Shown: positions 36,231 through 47,053 of the stretch, in pieces
Numbering within the stretch: the first letter of the stretch is position 1
Layout of the letters: every line of letters starts with the position of its first letter
From: Schizochytrium sp. TIO01
Taxonomy: Eukaryota > Sar > Bigyra > Thraustochytrida > Thraustochytriidae
Direction of reading: 5' to 3'
NCBI GenBank assembly: GCA_004764695.1
Contig: SMSO01000014.1
Coordinates: 6,190,029-6,254,028, forward strand
Length of the DNA: 64,000 bases
The notes under the pieces: generated by a model
Seen by the model: only the letters and a program-made list of their open reading frames with translations
Told to the model about the DNA's origin: nothing
The model's database searches: none
Position numbers and translations under genes: made by a program

Positions 36231-37508
36231 TTATTGGGTTACAAATCCAGGGTGGGTCTTTTCGATTTGATCGACAATGCCATTAACAGAGTGGCAAAGA
36301 TCTTGGATAAGGGCATCGAAGCTGATAAGTGGATCGTCAGATTCTGCGGCAAAGTCCAAGATGCCATCGACTTGGTCAATCGTACCACTCATGCGTTTCT
36401 CCTTGATCATTGCAGAGGCAATCGACTCTGCACGTGATTCAGCAATATTTAATAGCTTAGCGAGCTCAGCAAAAGATACATTAGCATAGATCTTGGTAGC
36501 GGCCAGAACATTGTGCTCCAAAACTGCACGTTCCAAAACTGTGGCACCATCAGCAAGAATAGCCTTCTGGTGCGGCTCGAGGGTCTGCTCAAAGGCAACA
36601 ACTTCTGCGTTTGAAAGAATGCGCTCCATGTACATTTTCTCAAGCACCATCCACGATGTCGTTAGCGTCTTCGATCGCTCGTCTTTGTACAAGAGGTTAA
36701 GCATACGTTTTCGCTGAGGTCCAGCGCTTGCCAAGATGGCACACGTGACAGCCTTTGCAAGCAGGTGCATGAGATCCTCTTCTGCAACAGACTTTCCATC
36801 CACCATAACGGATTCCGTCGATAGTTGATAATACCTGTGTGCAGCATCTAAAAACCGCCTTTTTGAATCTAAGATCCGTGCATAAGATACCTTGTGGCGA
36901 ACTTGCACAAGTGGATCACAGCTATAAACAAACTGACTGGCGCGGTTCACATACATTTCAGCCTCCACGGTCTCATCCACTTCGAGGAAGAGCTCTGTGA
37001 TGCGAACGTACTGTTCCGCCTTTTGTGCATCAGAGTATCGTGCACCATCCATGTTGATAGCACTAAGCACACGGGCAGCACCAATATAGTCTTCCATTTC
37101 AGCAAGCACAGCGCCAAGAAGCTCGCGAATTCTAGCTTCGGTCTCTTCAAAAGCGCTTCGGCGTTCTCCAAGGATTTCCAACACAGCTTTGGCCACGTTC
37201 TCAACTTTCTCTCCTGAGACCGAATGTAAATCTTCTGCGAGCTGCTGCAGAGCGGGTTTGGAGACAACAACCGGAACGGAGTCCCTCATAAAGTAGCGAA
37301 CAGCCTCTATAACGGAGGACTCTGCTGCGCTGGATGAGTTCGAGGCCTCTGAAATAGCTCCACCATGGCCATGATCGCTCGTTTGCAACGCCCCAACGAG
37401 ATCAGAGACGACTTGCTTTACGTTGTGTACGAGAGATGCCTGATCAGATCCGCTGGATAGCAACGAATCCAGGCGAGCGGAAACGAGAGCGGCGGCTTCC
37501 TCTGCCAT
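36231..37508 (-). CDS. CSN4: COP9 signalosome subunit 4
   Basis: A 425-residue subunit of the COP9 signalosome, which removes NEDD8 from cullins. It shows helical repeats in the N-terminal two thirds (EYRITELFLE-like stretch QYVRITELFLEVDETVEAEM; YARILDSKRRFLDAAHRYYQ) and a PCI winged-helix domain (about residues 330-400). The diagnostic VLEHNVLAATKIYANVSFAE and ELAKLLNIAESRAESIASAM correspond to the CSN4 PCI core, and a C-terminal helix CHSVNGIVDQI matches the family end. Length and order fit human and plant CSN4. The start is ATG 37508. Ser/His-rich residues 45-60 are a small insertion. Confidence 0.9.
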   Translation of the reverse strand: MAEEAAALVSARLDSLLSSGSDQASLVHNVKQVVSDLVGALQTSDHGHGGAISEASNSSSAAESSVIEAVRYFMRDSVPVVVSKPALQQLAEDLHSVSGEKVENVAKAVLEILGERRSAFEETEARIRELLGAVLAEMEDYIGAARVLSAINMDGARYSDAQKAEQYVRITELFLEVDETVEAEMYVNRASQFVYSCDPLVQVRHKVSYARILDSKRRFLDAAHRYYQLSTESVMVDGKSVAEEDLMHLLAKAVTCAILASAGPQRKRMLNLLYKDERSKTLTTSWMVLEKMYMERILSNAEVVAFEQTLEPHQKAILADGATVLERAVLEHNVLAATKIYANVSFAELAKLLNIAESRAESIASAMIKEKRMSGTIDQVDGILDFAAESDDPLISFDALIQDLCHSVNGIVDQIEKTHPGFVTQ

Positions 37509-39996
37509 CCTCGCGAGGCTGTAAGAGCGTCACGACGCTGCACAGTTCGAACTCTAGCGAAGAAGATATCAATTCAGATTTCTCTTTTATTTATTTCATT
37601 TAAAAAGTTTTTAATTTTTTAAAAAATTTCCTTGTCTTTAACAATTGAACATTTCAGTCTTGTTTATTGGAAAGCAGCTCGGATTTACACCATCGCCTGC
37701 CTACCATGATGGAGAGACTTCGAATCAGAGCTTTTGTTGCATATTGCATGGTACCCCGACGTAGCAAAACTCTACAGCAAGCTAAACACCACAGACAAAA
37801 AAAATGATGCAATTTTCAGCACGTTGCAAGCTTGGCCAACCAAAAGCCAATCTGGCAATTATCAATTTTTCTTGAGAGGTGAGAGCACCAGAAATCCCAT
37901 GGAAGGCTACGATGAAAGACCTAATATAGATGAGCCGCAGTGCAAGACCACGGCCGCTGCAATTGAAAAACAAACAAACAGAAATGACAACTGTAAAGAC
38001 ACATTTGACAATATGGATCTTAAATCGTGCCAAGCCTTAGCGCTCATTCACAAAGCCGATCCTTTTCCCTGGTTCAGGCTTGTTTTTTTGTCAAGAGGAC
38101 TACATTTGGAAAGCATGCAATGAATATGGTACCATTCACAACAAGCGTGGAACACTGAAGGTATTTTTTAATCGAAAGCCCCAAATGCAAACACGTAACC
38201 AATCGTGATATCCACACACCGCCAGAAGCATCCTTTTGCGCTATCCATCCACGGTCGCGATTCTAAGAATGTAATCGAGGAGCAATTCATTTTTGTATCC
38301 CGCGATTGGGTAAGGCCTTAGCCCCACATCACCGTCGCAAACGCAAGTTTTGCAAATTTCAGGTTAATTATGAAGTGACGATCAAGCTTTGACCGTAGCG
38401 ATGCGACCGGGGAGCTTTACCAGAAGACCGTTCCACAATGGTTCTGTGTTCTGCAAATTACAACACATAGGTCTCAGCTACTGCACAGTAGAGATTAGTA
38501 GCTAGTGAAAATCTTCGGTCGTAGGTGCAAGGATCTTTGGGTACCTACTTACTTACTTACTTTTCGAGCAAATGAATCAATCCTTTGACTTGACGGTTGG
38601 ATAAAAGCTCAAGTCATAGTCTCGCATGAGCTCAGAGGAATGTGCCTGAGCCTTGGTTGATTACAGATCAAAAGTCCGTATGACTGAGTTGTGTTATTTG
38701 GGGCGTTGGATCAACACTGTCTACAGCAGCACACGCAAGCGTGCTAAAGCATACAGGAAATTATGAAAGATTGGGTGTAGAAAACCAAGTCACAGGACTG
38801 AAGTTGATCTTAGACATCCATAGTGCATATGTTTTGTGCTTTCTCATATGCTGCTCAAGTTCAAGGCCAAACCCTTTGACAAGTTGATGTCGGCAAAGCG
38901 AGGACGCAATGCATGCTTTACGTTTCTTCAACCTTACCATGTCAAGGTATGCGCTTTGGCAATCAATAATCAATACCCACTGATTGAATCATAAATCTCA
39001 TGCTAGTATGAGGTACTAGTACTACTACCTGCTCAATCCCGAGTAACGAGTAAGCAAATAGGTAGAGTGTGTTAACGAAGCCTTAAATCATGTTTGTCTA
39101 GCATAGTCTTGAATTTAGCTAGTTATATAGCTAGTTCTATAGTAGCCCCCTCGGTAATACCGGTGTTATTAGTATTACATATATCTATTAGATAGATCTC
39201 AACGACACTTCCTATCTACCCGACAAAACAAACGTGGCAGTGGTTATTTTGTACCCCTTAAAGGGTATATTATAAAACTTAGTGTATTATCCGATTTTTC
39301 CGCTGCTGCAGCTGCACGGCAGCGCCAACAAGTTAGTAGGGCAGATCAACTACGCCAGGTACGTGGCACGCGGGGCTCTTGCGGCGCTCGGGACTTGTGG
39401 AAGCGGAGGCGCTCACCTCCTCTGTGGCCCTGAGTTTACTTCTTTACCTAGTTTCTGCGGGGAGTTCTCTCAGGCTGGACAGAGATGAAGGTGCGGCGAT
39501 CGAAGCTTGGCTGTGTGGAGGTGGCCTCTTTCTATATATGTGATATTTATTCGTAGATATCGTATATTCATGCTTAATTACACACAGAGATGCTGGTGGG
39601 TCGTATCGATCGCTGCACATGCCTTTGGCTGTGGTGTCTCACTTCTGGGCTGCAGAAGGCTCCACCCTAGTCTGCAACTTTGTAGGCAGGCGCTGTATAG
39701 ATTTTTGTATGATATGAGATTAATTCGTTGTTTGAGGGTAATTACTGCACTAGGACATTGGAAAAACTAACTTTTGAGGCTCTTTGGATGGATCGATGGA
39801 TGGATACACTGATTGTTTTCTATGATGGTGTGGCGGTGATGCTCTGCCGGCATGGTATTACGTCATGAACAACTTGTTGCCCATGGTGCGACCTTTTGGA
39901 CGGTTTTATTTTATATTTCCTCGCTTACGTTTCTTGATGTCTACAGTCTAGCACTAGATTACTTGTTCTTTCGTGAACACTACCCTTCAACTCAAA
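37509..39996. other. Long intergenic region
   Basis: About 2.5 kb with no supported gene. Frames at 37734-38123 and elsewhere lack an ATG or codon character. Short TACTTACT repeats (38547-38563) are present. The sequence just upstream of 39997 (ACACTACCCTTCAACTCAAA) should be the 5' UTR of the small intron-containing gene. Confidence 0.4.
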
Positions 39997-40360
39997 ATGT
40001 CTGTTGCTAACGCTAACAAGATCTTCGCCAACGTTGGCCCCACCCTCAAGGCTGCCGCCTCCACCGAGGGTGGCAAGTGCTTCATGGTCGTTGGTGGTGC
40101 CGCCGGCATGGTACGTTTTCAGTTTCTAGCTGCGTTTTTATAACACTGAGGATTATCCCGTTTATGGAATAACCGCATACTGACCAAAAAGGTACAATCC
40201 CGAACGTGATTTCAATCTAAAACAATGTACACAGCTCCTCGGCCTCCAGTCCTACTTCTCCCTCTCTGAGGACTACCTCAAGACCGAGTCCACCTACGCT
40301 CGCCGCTACATCGGCCGCATCCGCAAGTACCACCTCGAGCAGGCCAAGGAGCACCACTAA
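39997..40360 (+). CDS. Small intron-containing gene, probable mitochondrial membrane protein
   Basis: Exon 1 is 39997-40110 (38 codons) and exon 2 is 40235-40360 (41 codons plus TAA). They are joined in phase 0 across a 124-bp GT-AG intron (donor GTACGT, acceptor TACACAG). The 79-residue product begins MSVANANKIFANVGPTLKAA and has one hydrophobic segment spanning the junction (CFMVVGGAAGM, then LLGLQSYF). It ends basic (RRYIGRIRKYH). Codon use is extremely biased to C-ending codons (AAG, GCC, CTC, CGC, TAC), unlike the neighbours, so it is probably a very highly expressed protein. Size and shape recall small single-pass subunits of respiratory or ATP synthase complexes, but I cannot name it. 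Confidence 0.8.
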
Positions 40361-41767
40361 GTGCTTCTTCGCTAGTACTCCCGTAACTGCGAACCTATGA
40401 CGAAAATTTGATTATCTTTCAATTTTCTCTATCTTTTGTTTTCTTGCTTTGTCTAAATGTTTCCTGTTTGTAACCAAACATAGAGATGCGCTGGCATATT
40501 ATTTTCTTGAGCTAAGCACAATCCTGCTGGCTAGCTTCCTTTAGATTTCTTTCCATCTGAATGAGAAAATGAATGATTCTGTCTTATGGCTTTGCTGAAG
40601 TTTTATATCTTGTATTGCCGGGCCAGTATTCTAGTGGAGATGTTTCCTTTACTCGATGATACCCTTAAAAAATGTGCTAGCCATGATCTACAAGCATCCC
40701 GTTGAAGCTATTGCGATTTGGAGTTTTTACTCATGCACAGCGCCCAAGAAGCGAGGCCCCAATTTAACTATAGGGAGGCTTTTATCTGTTCTATGAAACT
40801 GATACATTCTTATTTGTGTAAAAATCTAGACGAATGGGTTCTTTGGACAATCATATTTAAATACTTTGGAGAGCTTTTCTTGTGCTCGTCCAGGTTTTGA
40901 CTGCTCAAGTGCAACATGAGCTCGAATACAGTACTTTTTGTTAACTCTTCAGTTTTCAAACTGATCGGGTTTAGCTTAATTTTCAATTAATCAGTGCATT
41001 TAGATACAATAAATCTACGTAAGGGTGCTATGAATTTGTACAAGCGATCACCAGGGCTTCACGTCAATGGTCCCTTGTACAAAAGGGCAACATACCCAAC
41101 AAAGAGATTTATTCAGAATAAGGGACTTCATTTCTTCTTTCTTGCAGAACAAGAAAAACACCCTTGCTCTAAGGCATAGTTGTTTAATGCTCGATACCCA
41201 ACTATATGTCATTGGGAGCATACAAAAGTGCCCCCTCAGTCAGTGTAAACTGCCACCTCTTTTACGAACTGACAAACTCTCTTACTTAAGAAAGAACGTT
41301 GATTGTGGGTACACACCAATGCCTTATGCGCACCCCTATAGTATTGGATACCATCATGGTAGGTAGATGATACCTATGGTGATAATTTTTCCCAGCATTA
41401 TTTGGAAACCTTACCCCATGCCGTCAGACCTCAAGCAGACATTGATCTGCCATGCGAGCTTCCTTTGTGTACGCTGTGTGAATGGTCCAAGTTCAAGAAG
41501 ATTCTCATATTGGCGAGGGGTGATTACGTCTTTGGTTTAGAGTATACTCCAGGGAGCACGGAGAGGCAGCTAGACTGTCCGTTGTACATTGCGTAAAGCT
41601 TAAAAGCTTCTTCAACTTATCGAAGATCTGAAGAGGGTCGCGACCACAGGACCAGAGACAAAGTCGTGATACGACTAGTGAAACAGATCACCATCATTGT
41701 CTTGTAGAAAAGTTCAGACACTGTCACAGTCAATTTATTTATAGAACACGACAGGAGCAAAAACATT
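40361..41767. other. Intergenic region
   Basis: 1.4 kb holding the 3' UTR of the small gene and, at its right end, the promoter of the carboxypeptidase. A perfect palindrome AAGCTTAAAAGCTT-like element sits near 41597-41610. No gene recognised. Confidence 0.4.
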
Positions 41768-43516
41768 ATGATGAAAAGGTGGCACCTTGAAAGTATTGGA
41801 GCGGAGGTAAGATGCGACTTTGATTCTGGAAATCTGGGCGGTGTTGAAGCCGTAAATGCGAGGCCAGGCTCACAGAGACCCATTCTTCGTGTCTGGCCGT
41901 CCCATGACTGTGCTGATACCGAGTACGAAACGCATTCACGGACATGGTTTTATTTTGGTGTTAAAGGTCTTCCGACTGGTGCAAAGCTCGAAATTGAGAT
42001 TGTCAATATGAACAATCAAAAACCTTTATTTGGATATGGTATGAAACCCGTTTTTCGTACCGAGCAAACTGGATGGTCTCGCGTACCTGGAGCCATTCAT
42101 ACAGAGGACTCCGGTAAAGACGAATTTTCTATTCGTTTTGCCCATGTGTTTTTTCATGGACCTCAGATTGAAACATTTTTTGCATTTTGCCACCCGTATA
42201 CCTTCAGTGAATGGGAAAGACGTCGACAGATGCTTGAAACTAGGTTTGTTGGGCGAGGTAAACGGCCCGGAAAATCGCTGTACTTTCATCGTGACATTTT
42301 GACATATTCTCTGCAAAAGAGACCTGTTGACATCCTTACTGTGACAAGCGATCCAGGTCCGACAGATCAGAGTCCAGAATCTGATTTCATGCAAGGTGGT
42401 ATTCAACATGAGCATGGACATTACCTCTTCCCCCAGCGAAAGCGGACTACAAGTTGCAAACATTTCCCGAACAAACCGATTATTTTTGTCAGTTCTCGCG
42501 TACACCCAGGCGAGACTCCTGCGTCATTTTGCTTTGACGGTTTCCTAGACTTTTTGTTAGACGAGAATGATCCGCGTGCATGCATTCTTCGGCAACTGTT
42601 TGTATTTAAGCTAGTTCCTATCCTTAATCCAGACGGCGTTGCCCTGGGCCATTATCGAGCTGACACTCTAGGTCAAAACCTTAATCGGTTCTATCATGAA
42701 CCAAAACCCTCAAGGCAGCCCTCAGTAGCGGCTGTCGTAGCACTAACATCATTCTATGCTAGAGATAATCGCTTCTATATGTACCTAGACATGCATGCGC
42801 ATGCTTCAAAGCGCGGCTGCTTTATTTATGGAAATCACTTTGAAAACCTTGAGGCACAGGTTGAGAACATGATGTACTCCCGTCTCGTCGCACTGAATAC
42901 GCCTTATCTCGATGTGAAAGCATGCTCTTTCTCTCAGAAAAATATGAGCATGAAGGATTCACGTGATCGAAGTGTTTCTAAAGAAGGCTCTGGCAGGGTT
43001 GGTATTTTTCGAGCAACAGGAGCACTCCGGTGTTATACTTTAGAGTGTAACTATAATTGTGGGCGTGTGCTCAACATTGTTCCACCAGCTCGACTGAAAC
43101 CTTGGCAAGACTCTCGACTTGAAGATGTAGATATGCAAGATTGCCCGCCATCGCCTGAGAGGTCTTTCAGTGAGCCTGCTTCGGCAATTAAGTATGGACA
43201 GGCCGAGTGGCGTGATGTTGGAAAGGCTTGTGCTGTAGCTTTACTTGACTTAGGTAGTGCAAATCCTTACTCGCGCATTGAACGCTCGGCATTTCACTCA
43301 TTAGAAAACCTTCGGCTTCAAACTGCTTCCCAGCTTGTGCAAATCCGGCAGACAACTCGCAAGCCGAAGAAACGGTCAACCTTGAACGGGAGCAAGCCTA
43401 CTAAATCAGTAGCATGCCTCGGTCTGCCGACGGCAGGTCTAATTTCTACATATGCACAGTATAATTCAAAATCGGCTAGCAAAATGATGAACACTCGGCT
43501 ACCAGTGCTACGGTGA
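41768..43516 (+). CDS. AGBL5: Cytosolic carboxypeptidase 5 (tubulin deglutamylase)
   Basis: An M14D metallocarboxypeptidase that removes branch-point glutamates from polyglutamylated tubulin, so it acts on microtubules and cilia. The 582-residue protein has the CCP N-domain (FDSGNLGGVEAV; FYFGVKGLP), then the zinc site SSRVHPGETPASF (H246, E249), PILNPDGVALGHYR, LGQNLNRFY and LDMHAHASKRGCFIYGN with the third zinc ligand. After these come KEGSGRVGIFRATG and YTLECNYNCGR, with the catalytic Glu. The KNM..KD and SKEGSGR stretches match CCP5/AGBL5 rather than CCP1 or CCP6. The ~120-residue insert seen in the human protein between the zinc ligands is absent. A conserved PWxRI-type tail (NPYSRIERSAF) follows. 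Confidence 0.9.
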   Translation: MMKRWHLESIGAEVRCDFDSGNLGGVEAVNARPGSQRPILRVWPSHDCADTEYETHSRTWFYFGVKGLPTGAKLEIEIVNMNNQKPLFGYGMKPVFRTEQTGWSRVPGAIHTEDSGKDEFSIRFAHVFFHGPQIETFFAFCHPYTFSEWERRRQMLETRFVGRGKRPGKSLYFHRDILTYSLQKRPVDILTVTSDPGPTDQSPESDFMQGGIQHEHGHYLFPQRKRTTSCKHFPNKPIIFVSSRVHPGETPASFCFDGFLDFLLDENDPRACILRQLFVFKLVPILNPDGVALGHYRADTLGQNLNRFYHEPKPSRQPSVAAVVALTSFYARDNRFYMYLDMHAHASKRGCFIYGNHFENLEAQVENMMYSRLVALNTPYLDVKACSFSQKNMSMKDSRDRSVSKEGSGRVGIFRATGALRCYTLECNYNCGRVLNIVPPARLKPWQDSRLEDVDMQDCPPSPERSFSEPASAIKYGQAEWRDVGKACAVALLDLGSANPYSRIERSAFHSLENLRLQTASQLVQIRQTTRKPKKRSTLNGSKPTKSVACLGLPTAGLISTYAQYNSKSASKMMNTRLPVLR

Positions 43517-43858
43517 ACTCTTCTATTTCTAATTATTCTTTTAAACTAAAGATATATCACTTTAGCGGTGTTTCGCATCCTTAAACTGCTCTTGTTTCCT
43601 TCTAAAGTCTGTTCTAGTATGAGAAAGTTAGATATTATTTCGAAGAAAATCTGAGAAGCTAGGAGGACACTGCCCATACTTTTAGAAAGAAGAACGTGAA
43701 CAACTACAAGAACAAGAACAAGAAAAACAATATGTCCAGAAAACCCTTCTCACAGAAGCAGGCGGCAAAAACAAGGATTAAGAACTAGATAGGTAGGTAT
43801 AATGTTGTTTTTGGTTATGCTTGTGATTCTTACTATTATTATTCTGATGTTTGTATGA
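43517..43858. other. Intergenic between convergent genes
   Basis: 342 bp, AT-rich with CAAGAA repeats (43708-43726); no gene. Confidence 0.5.
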
Positions 43859-46800
43859 TTACTTGCGACGACGCTTCCTATCAAGGCGCTCTTCTTCGTC
43901 AATCTCGCGGTCACGGCGGTTGCGCTTGCGGTCATCCTCAGCAGCTTGCTGTTCAAGCTCATCCCAGTCTTCACCTTCTTCCTCAGAGTCATCACCAGCG
44001 GCACTAGACTCCTCATCCTCATCATCAATGTAATCGTCGACATCATCGTCTTCATCCTCCTCTTCGTCCGCATCTGACTCGCCAAAATCAGATTCAGACT
44101 CACCGCCTTCTTCTTCATCTTCATCATTCTCATCATAAGCATTCAGGACGTTCCAGCCCAAATCCTTGGGTTCACCATATTCGTCTTGAGACTTCCAGAA
44201 GACACCAGTCTCAAGCTCCTCATACACAGCCTCCATAACAACCTTCCACTTGAGTGCTTTAGTACCAACTGTGAATGAAATATTACCCTTTTCGTATATC
44301 CAAGTACGGATGGTGTCAAACTTCTCCATAGGAATAGAAGAGATACGTTGCGGAATGCCACTGTTGGGTTTCATTTGCGACTTGAGAACAATTGTCATAT
44401 CAAAGGCCTTCATGCTAGGCTCAACACGCTCAAAGTGGATATGTTCGATTTCGTCAAGGGTCACGCAGAAGATCGGGTTGCCGCTGAGGTTGACCAACGC
44501 GTTAAGAGTAGGTGTGATAGTTACCATCTCACGGAAAGGTACACCATCGAAAGCCAACTCTGGAGAAGGCTTGTCGTAGTCATCGAGTTCATCCGTAGAA
44601 TCAACAACGCGACGGCAAAATTTGCGAAAGATGCTGTTGAGCTTGCGCTTGTACTCCTGTTCACGGCGCTCCTCATCGATTTCATCAGGATCATGACCAT
44701 GGCGACGACGGCCATCGATAGCTACAGATGCCTCAACAACTTCAGTGTAGAACTGCACATCGTATGTCTTTGTTTTATTGATAAGCACCGGGTGCTTGAG
44801 GTGGAAGTGTACGAGCACCTCGTGTTCACGTTCTTTGCATTCTTGCAGAATAAAGTGTTTGATGTTGCTGTAGATCAGATCAAAGATCTCGTTGGTGCGA
44901 CCTGCACGAAACCGGAGACCGTTCTCGTGTGCTTGCAAACGGCCAATGCATTTACCCTTGCGCACAGGCGGACGCATGCTCACGTCATTTAGAATTGGGA
45001 GTTTCTTGGTAGGATTCTTGTTGAGCACTAGAGCCTCCTGTTCAACAATGTCGCGCTCCACCTCACGCTGGCGCGCCTTGAGGCGGAGCTGTTTCTGCAG
45101 CTCCTTGATTTGGCGAAACTGCCTGGTCAAGTTGTGGGGGTCCTTTGAGCGAAAGGACATTTCTTTGACATAGTGCAGATTGGGAAACTTTGTCATCACT
45201 GTACGCATATTGGCAGACACATCTTTTGCAAAAGTGTGTCCACTTGTTGGGAAGAAAAAGTTGAGACGCAGAATCGTACCAAGCTCTTCATCAAGCTTTG
45301 TCACAGACTTGATAGCAGAGATGTGGAACGGGACATGGAAACCTCCAAGCGGTACAAAGACAGCCTCGCGCTCACGATCACAGTAGATTTGGTTCCTCTC
45401 GAGGTCACGCGGGTAGTCCTCAGGAGTCTTGAAAGCCTCTACAATGCGTTCCTGCGTCTTGTCACTAGTCTCGTCATTGACGTCTTCGTTCTCATCGTGG
45501 TTCTCGCCGAGAGCCTCACGCGCCTTTCTAATCATCAGCTCCTTTTGAGCCTTTTCGATTTTGACAGTCATTGATGCCATTTGTTGCTCTCGTTCACGCT
45601 GCTCCTCCGTCTTGGTTGCACTACGTGTGACACGGCGACCCGAGGTGTTGTTCACGATCTCCTGAAGACGATCCACCTCATCTTCATCGTCATCGTCATC
45701 AGCCTCATCGTCGCTATCACCGAGCGTGTACATGATGTCGTCAAAGCCAACCTTGACAGAGTTTGTAAATACTTGTGCCGACTCGCCTTTCGTGGCGGCA
45801 ACTGTCTCAGTAATAAGCATATGGTACTTGCCATCCGGCAGGGTGGGACGTGATGATTTCTCCTTCAGAGGAACACGTTCGAGTCCTACAGTGACAACAA
45901 AGGTCATACCGGCCTGAACCACCTGTTTGTTGCCTGACTTGATTTCAAATGTCTTGTTCTCCATTTGTAGACCGGTACCATAGCCGAAAGATTGAGCGAT
46001 GTAAGGAGCAAGCTCGGGCCGCTTTTCTGCAATGGCTTTAGTTGCGGCATCATAAACTTCTCCAAGACTCGCGCCAGGCTTAAGAGCTTTAAGCAAAGTC
46101 TCCAAGCCCAAGGAAAGTGCTGTGTAGGCCTTCTTTTGGTCGGAGGTTGGGTTAATGAGGAACGTGCGACCAATCTGGGCGAAGTACTCCTTGTACTTGA
46201 CAACAAGCTGGCAAATAATGACATCCGCTGTCATCTCATTAGTGTTGCTTGTAGCATTTTTGAGACCAAGCGTGTAGCTTCCGCCACTCTGTACAACGGG
46301 CTTGAGAGGGATCTCGAGTTCCTCAGGGACAAGATCTTTGATCTTGAGCTTCTTGGCAGGATCCTTGAGGGCCTTTTCGACAAGCTTGCTCAGAGCATCG
46401 TTGGTCACTGGTTTCTCCTCTTGAAGAGCATTCTCCATGTTTTTCACAAAGGCCTTCTTCATTGCTCGTGCAGCGATTTGTGCAGAGGTTTCCTCAAGCT
46501 TGAGCTCATCTGACATTTTCACAACAAAGCAGGAGTTCAGACTGGATTCCAAGCCCACCTTTTCAGGAGAGATTTCATCGAGAGCAGCAATCCAGCGTTC
46601 TCCAAGTTTGGCGTCGGTACCCTCATTTGTGGGTGCAGCGATGCGTTTGCCCCCAAAACTTGTCTTTACAGATTCCACAGTAGTGGCAATCTGCTCAGCT
46701 ACAGACTCCTTGGACAGCTCCTCCAGTTTAAGCTCAAAGTCAGCTGCCTCGGGTTTGCTAGCAGCTGCAGAGCTGATGTAGGCGATTTTCACACGACTTG

Positions 46801-47053
46801 AAAGAACAAAGAGAGTCTTCTCCGTCATGACAATGAGCGTATTTGGGAGTACCATGTCAAAAAGGTACATGTGAAGTAGCGAGGAGGTCATCGATCCAGG
46901 CTCCTCGGGGGCCTTACCCAAGATCACGTACCACGCGTCTAGACCATGCCACACGCTCTTCTCATCCTCGCGACCCTTCACCCACTCACTACGAATCTTA
47001 AGGAGGCGGGCCCAGAAGGCTTTCACCTGACGCTTATCCATAGTCTCGCTCAT
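43859..47053 (-). CDS. SPT16: FACT complex subunit SPT16
   Basis: The large FACT subunit, a histone chaperone that reorganises nucleosomes during transcription and replication. I start at ATG 47053 (1064 residues); the frame four codons further up has no ATG. Visible in order are the SPT16 N-terminal domain (FWARLLKIRSEW; WHGLDAWYVILG), an inactive M24 aminopeptidase-like fold (YFAQIGRTFLINPT; LAPYIAQSFGYGTGLQ; GMTFVVTVGLE), an acidic hinge with GRRVTRSATKTEEQ, the dimerisation/middle PH-type domains (FHVPFHISAIKSV; GKCIGRLQAHENGLRFR; LTLDEIEHIHFERVEPSMK) and a strongly acidic C-terminal tail. The very end is basic (RLDRKRRRK), probably a nuclear signal. Length is normal for the family. Confidence 0.95.
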   Translation of the reverse strand: MSETMDKRQVKAFWARLLKIRSEWVKGREDEKSVWHGLDAWYVILGKAPEEPGSMTSSLLHMYLFDMVLPNTLIVMTEKTLFVLSSRVKIAYISSAAASKPEAADFELKLEELSKESVAEQIATTVESVKTSFGGKRIAAPTNEGTDAKLGERWIAALDEISPEKVGLESSLNSCFVVKMSDELKLEETSAQIAARAMKKAFVKNMENALQEEKPVTNDALSKLVEKALKDPAKKLKIKDLVPEELEIPLKPVVQSGGSYTLGLKNATSNTNEMTADVIICQLVVKYKEYFAQIGRTFLINPTSDQKKAYTALSLGLETLLKALKPGASLGEVYDAATKAIAEKRPELAPYIAQSFGYGTGLQMENKTFEIKSGNKQVVQAGMTFVVTVGLERVPLKEKSSRPTLPDGKYHMLITETVAATKGESAQVFTNSVKVGFDDIMYTLGDSDDEADDDDDEDEVDRLQEIVNNTSGRRVTRSATKTEEQREREQQMASMTVKIEKAQKELMIRKAREALGENHDENEDVNDETSDKTQERIVEAFKTPEDYPRDLERNQIYCDREREAVFVPLGGFHVPFHISAIKSVTKLDEELGTILRLNFFFPTSGHTFAKDVSANMRTVMTKFPNLHYVKEMSFRSKDPHNLTRQFRQIKELQKQLRLKARQREVERDIVEQEALVLNKNPTKKLPILNDVSMRPPVRKGKCIGRLQAHENGLRFRAGRTNEIFDLIYSNIKHFILQECKEREHEVLVHFHLKHPVLINKTKTYDVQFYTEVVEASVAIDGRRRHGHDPDEIDEERREQEYKRKLNSIFRKFCRRVVDSTDELDDYDKPSPELAFDGVPFREMVTITPTLNALVNLSGNPIFCVTLDEIEHIHFERVEPSMKAFDMTIVLKSQMKPNSGIPQRISSIPMEKFDTIRTWIYEKGNISFTVGTKALKWKVVMEAVYEELETGVFWKSQDEYGEPKDLGWNVLNAYDENDEDEEEGGESESDFGESDADEEEDEDDDVDDYIDDEDEESSAAGDDSEEEGEDWDELEQQAAEDDRKRNRRDREIDEEERLDRKRRRK

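Noticed and set aside
37734-38123. 129-residue frame downstream of CSN4
   Set aside because: It begins without an early ATG, has no domain and no codon bias.
45173-46513. Plus-strand frames inside SPT16
   Set aside because: Antisense to a conserved gene; hydrophobic or Val/Leu-rich products with no domain.
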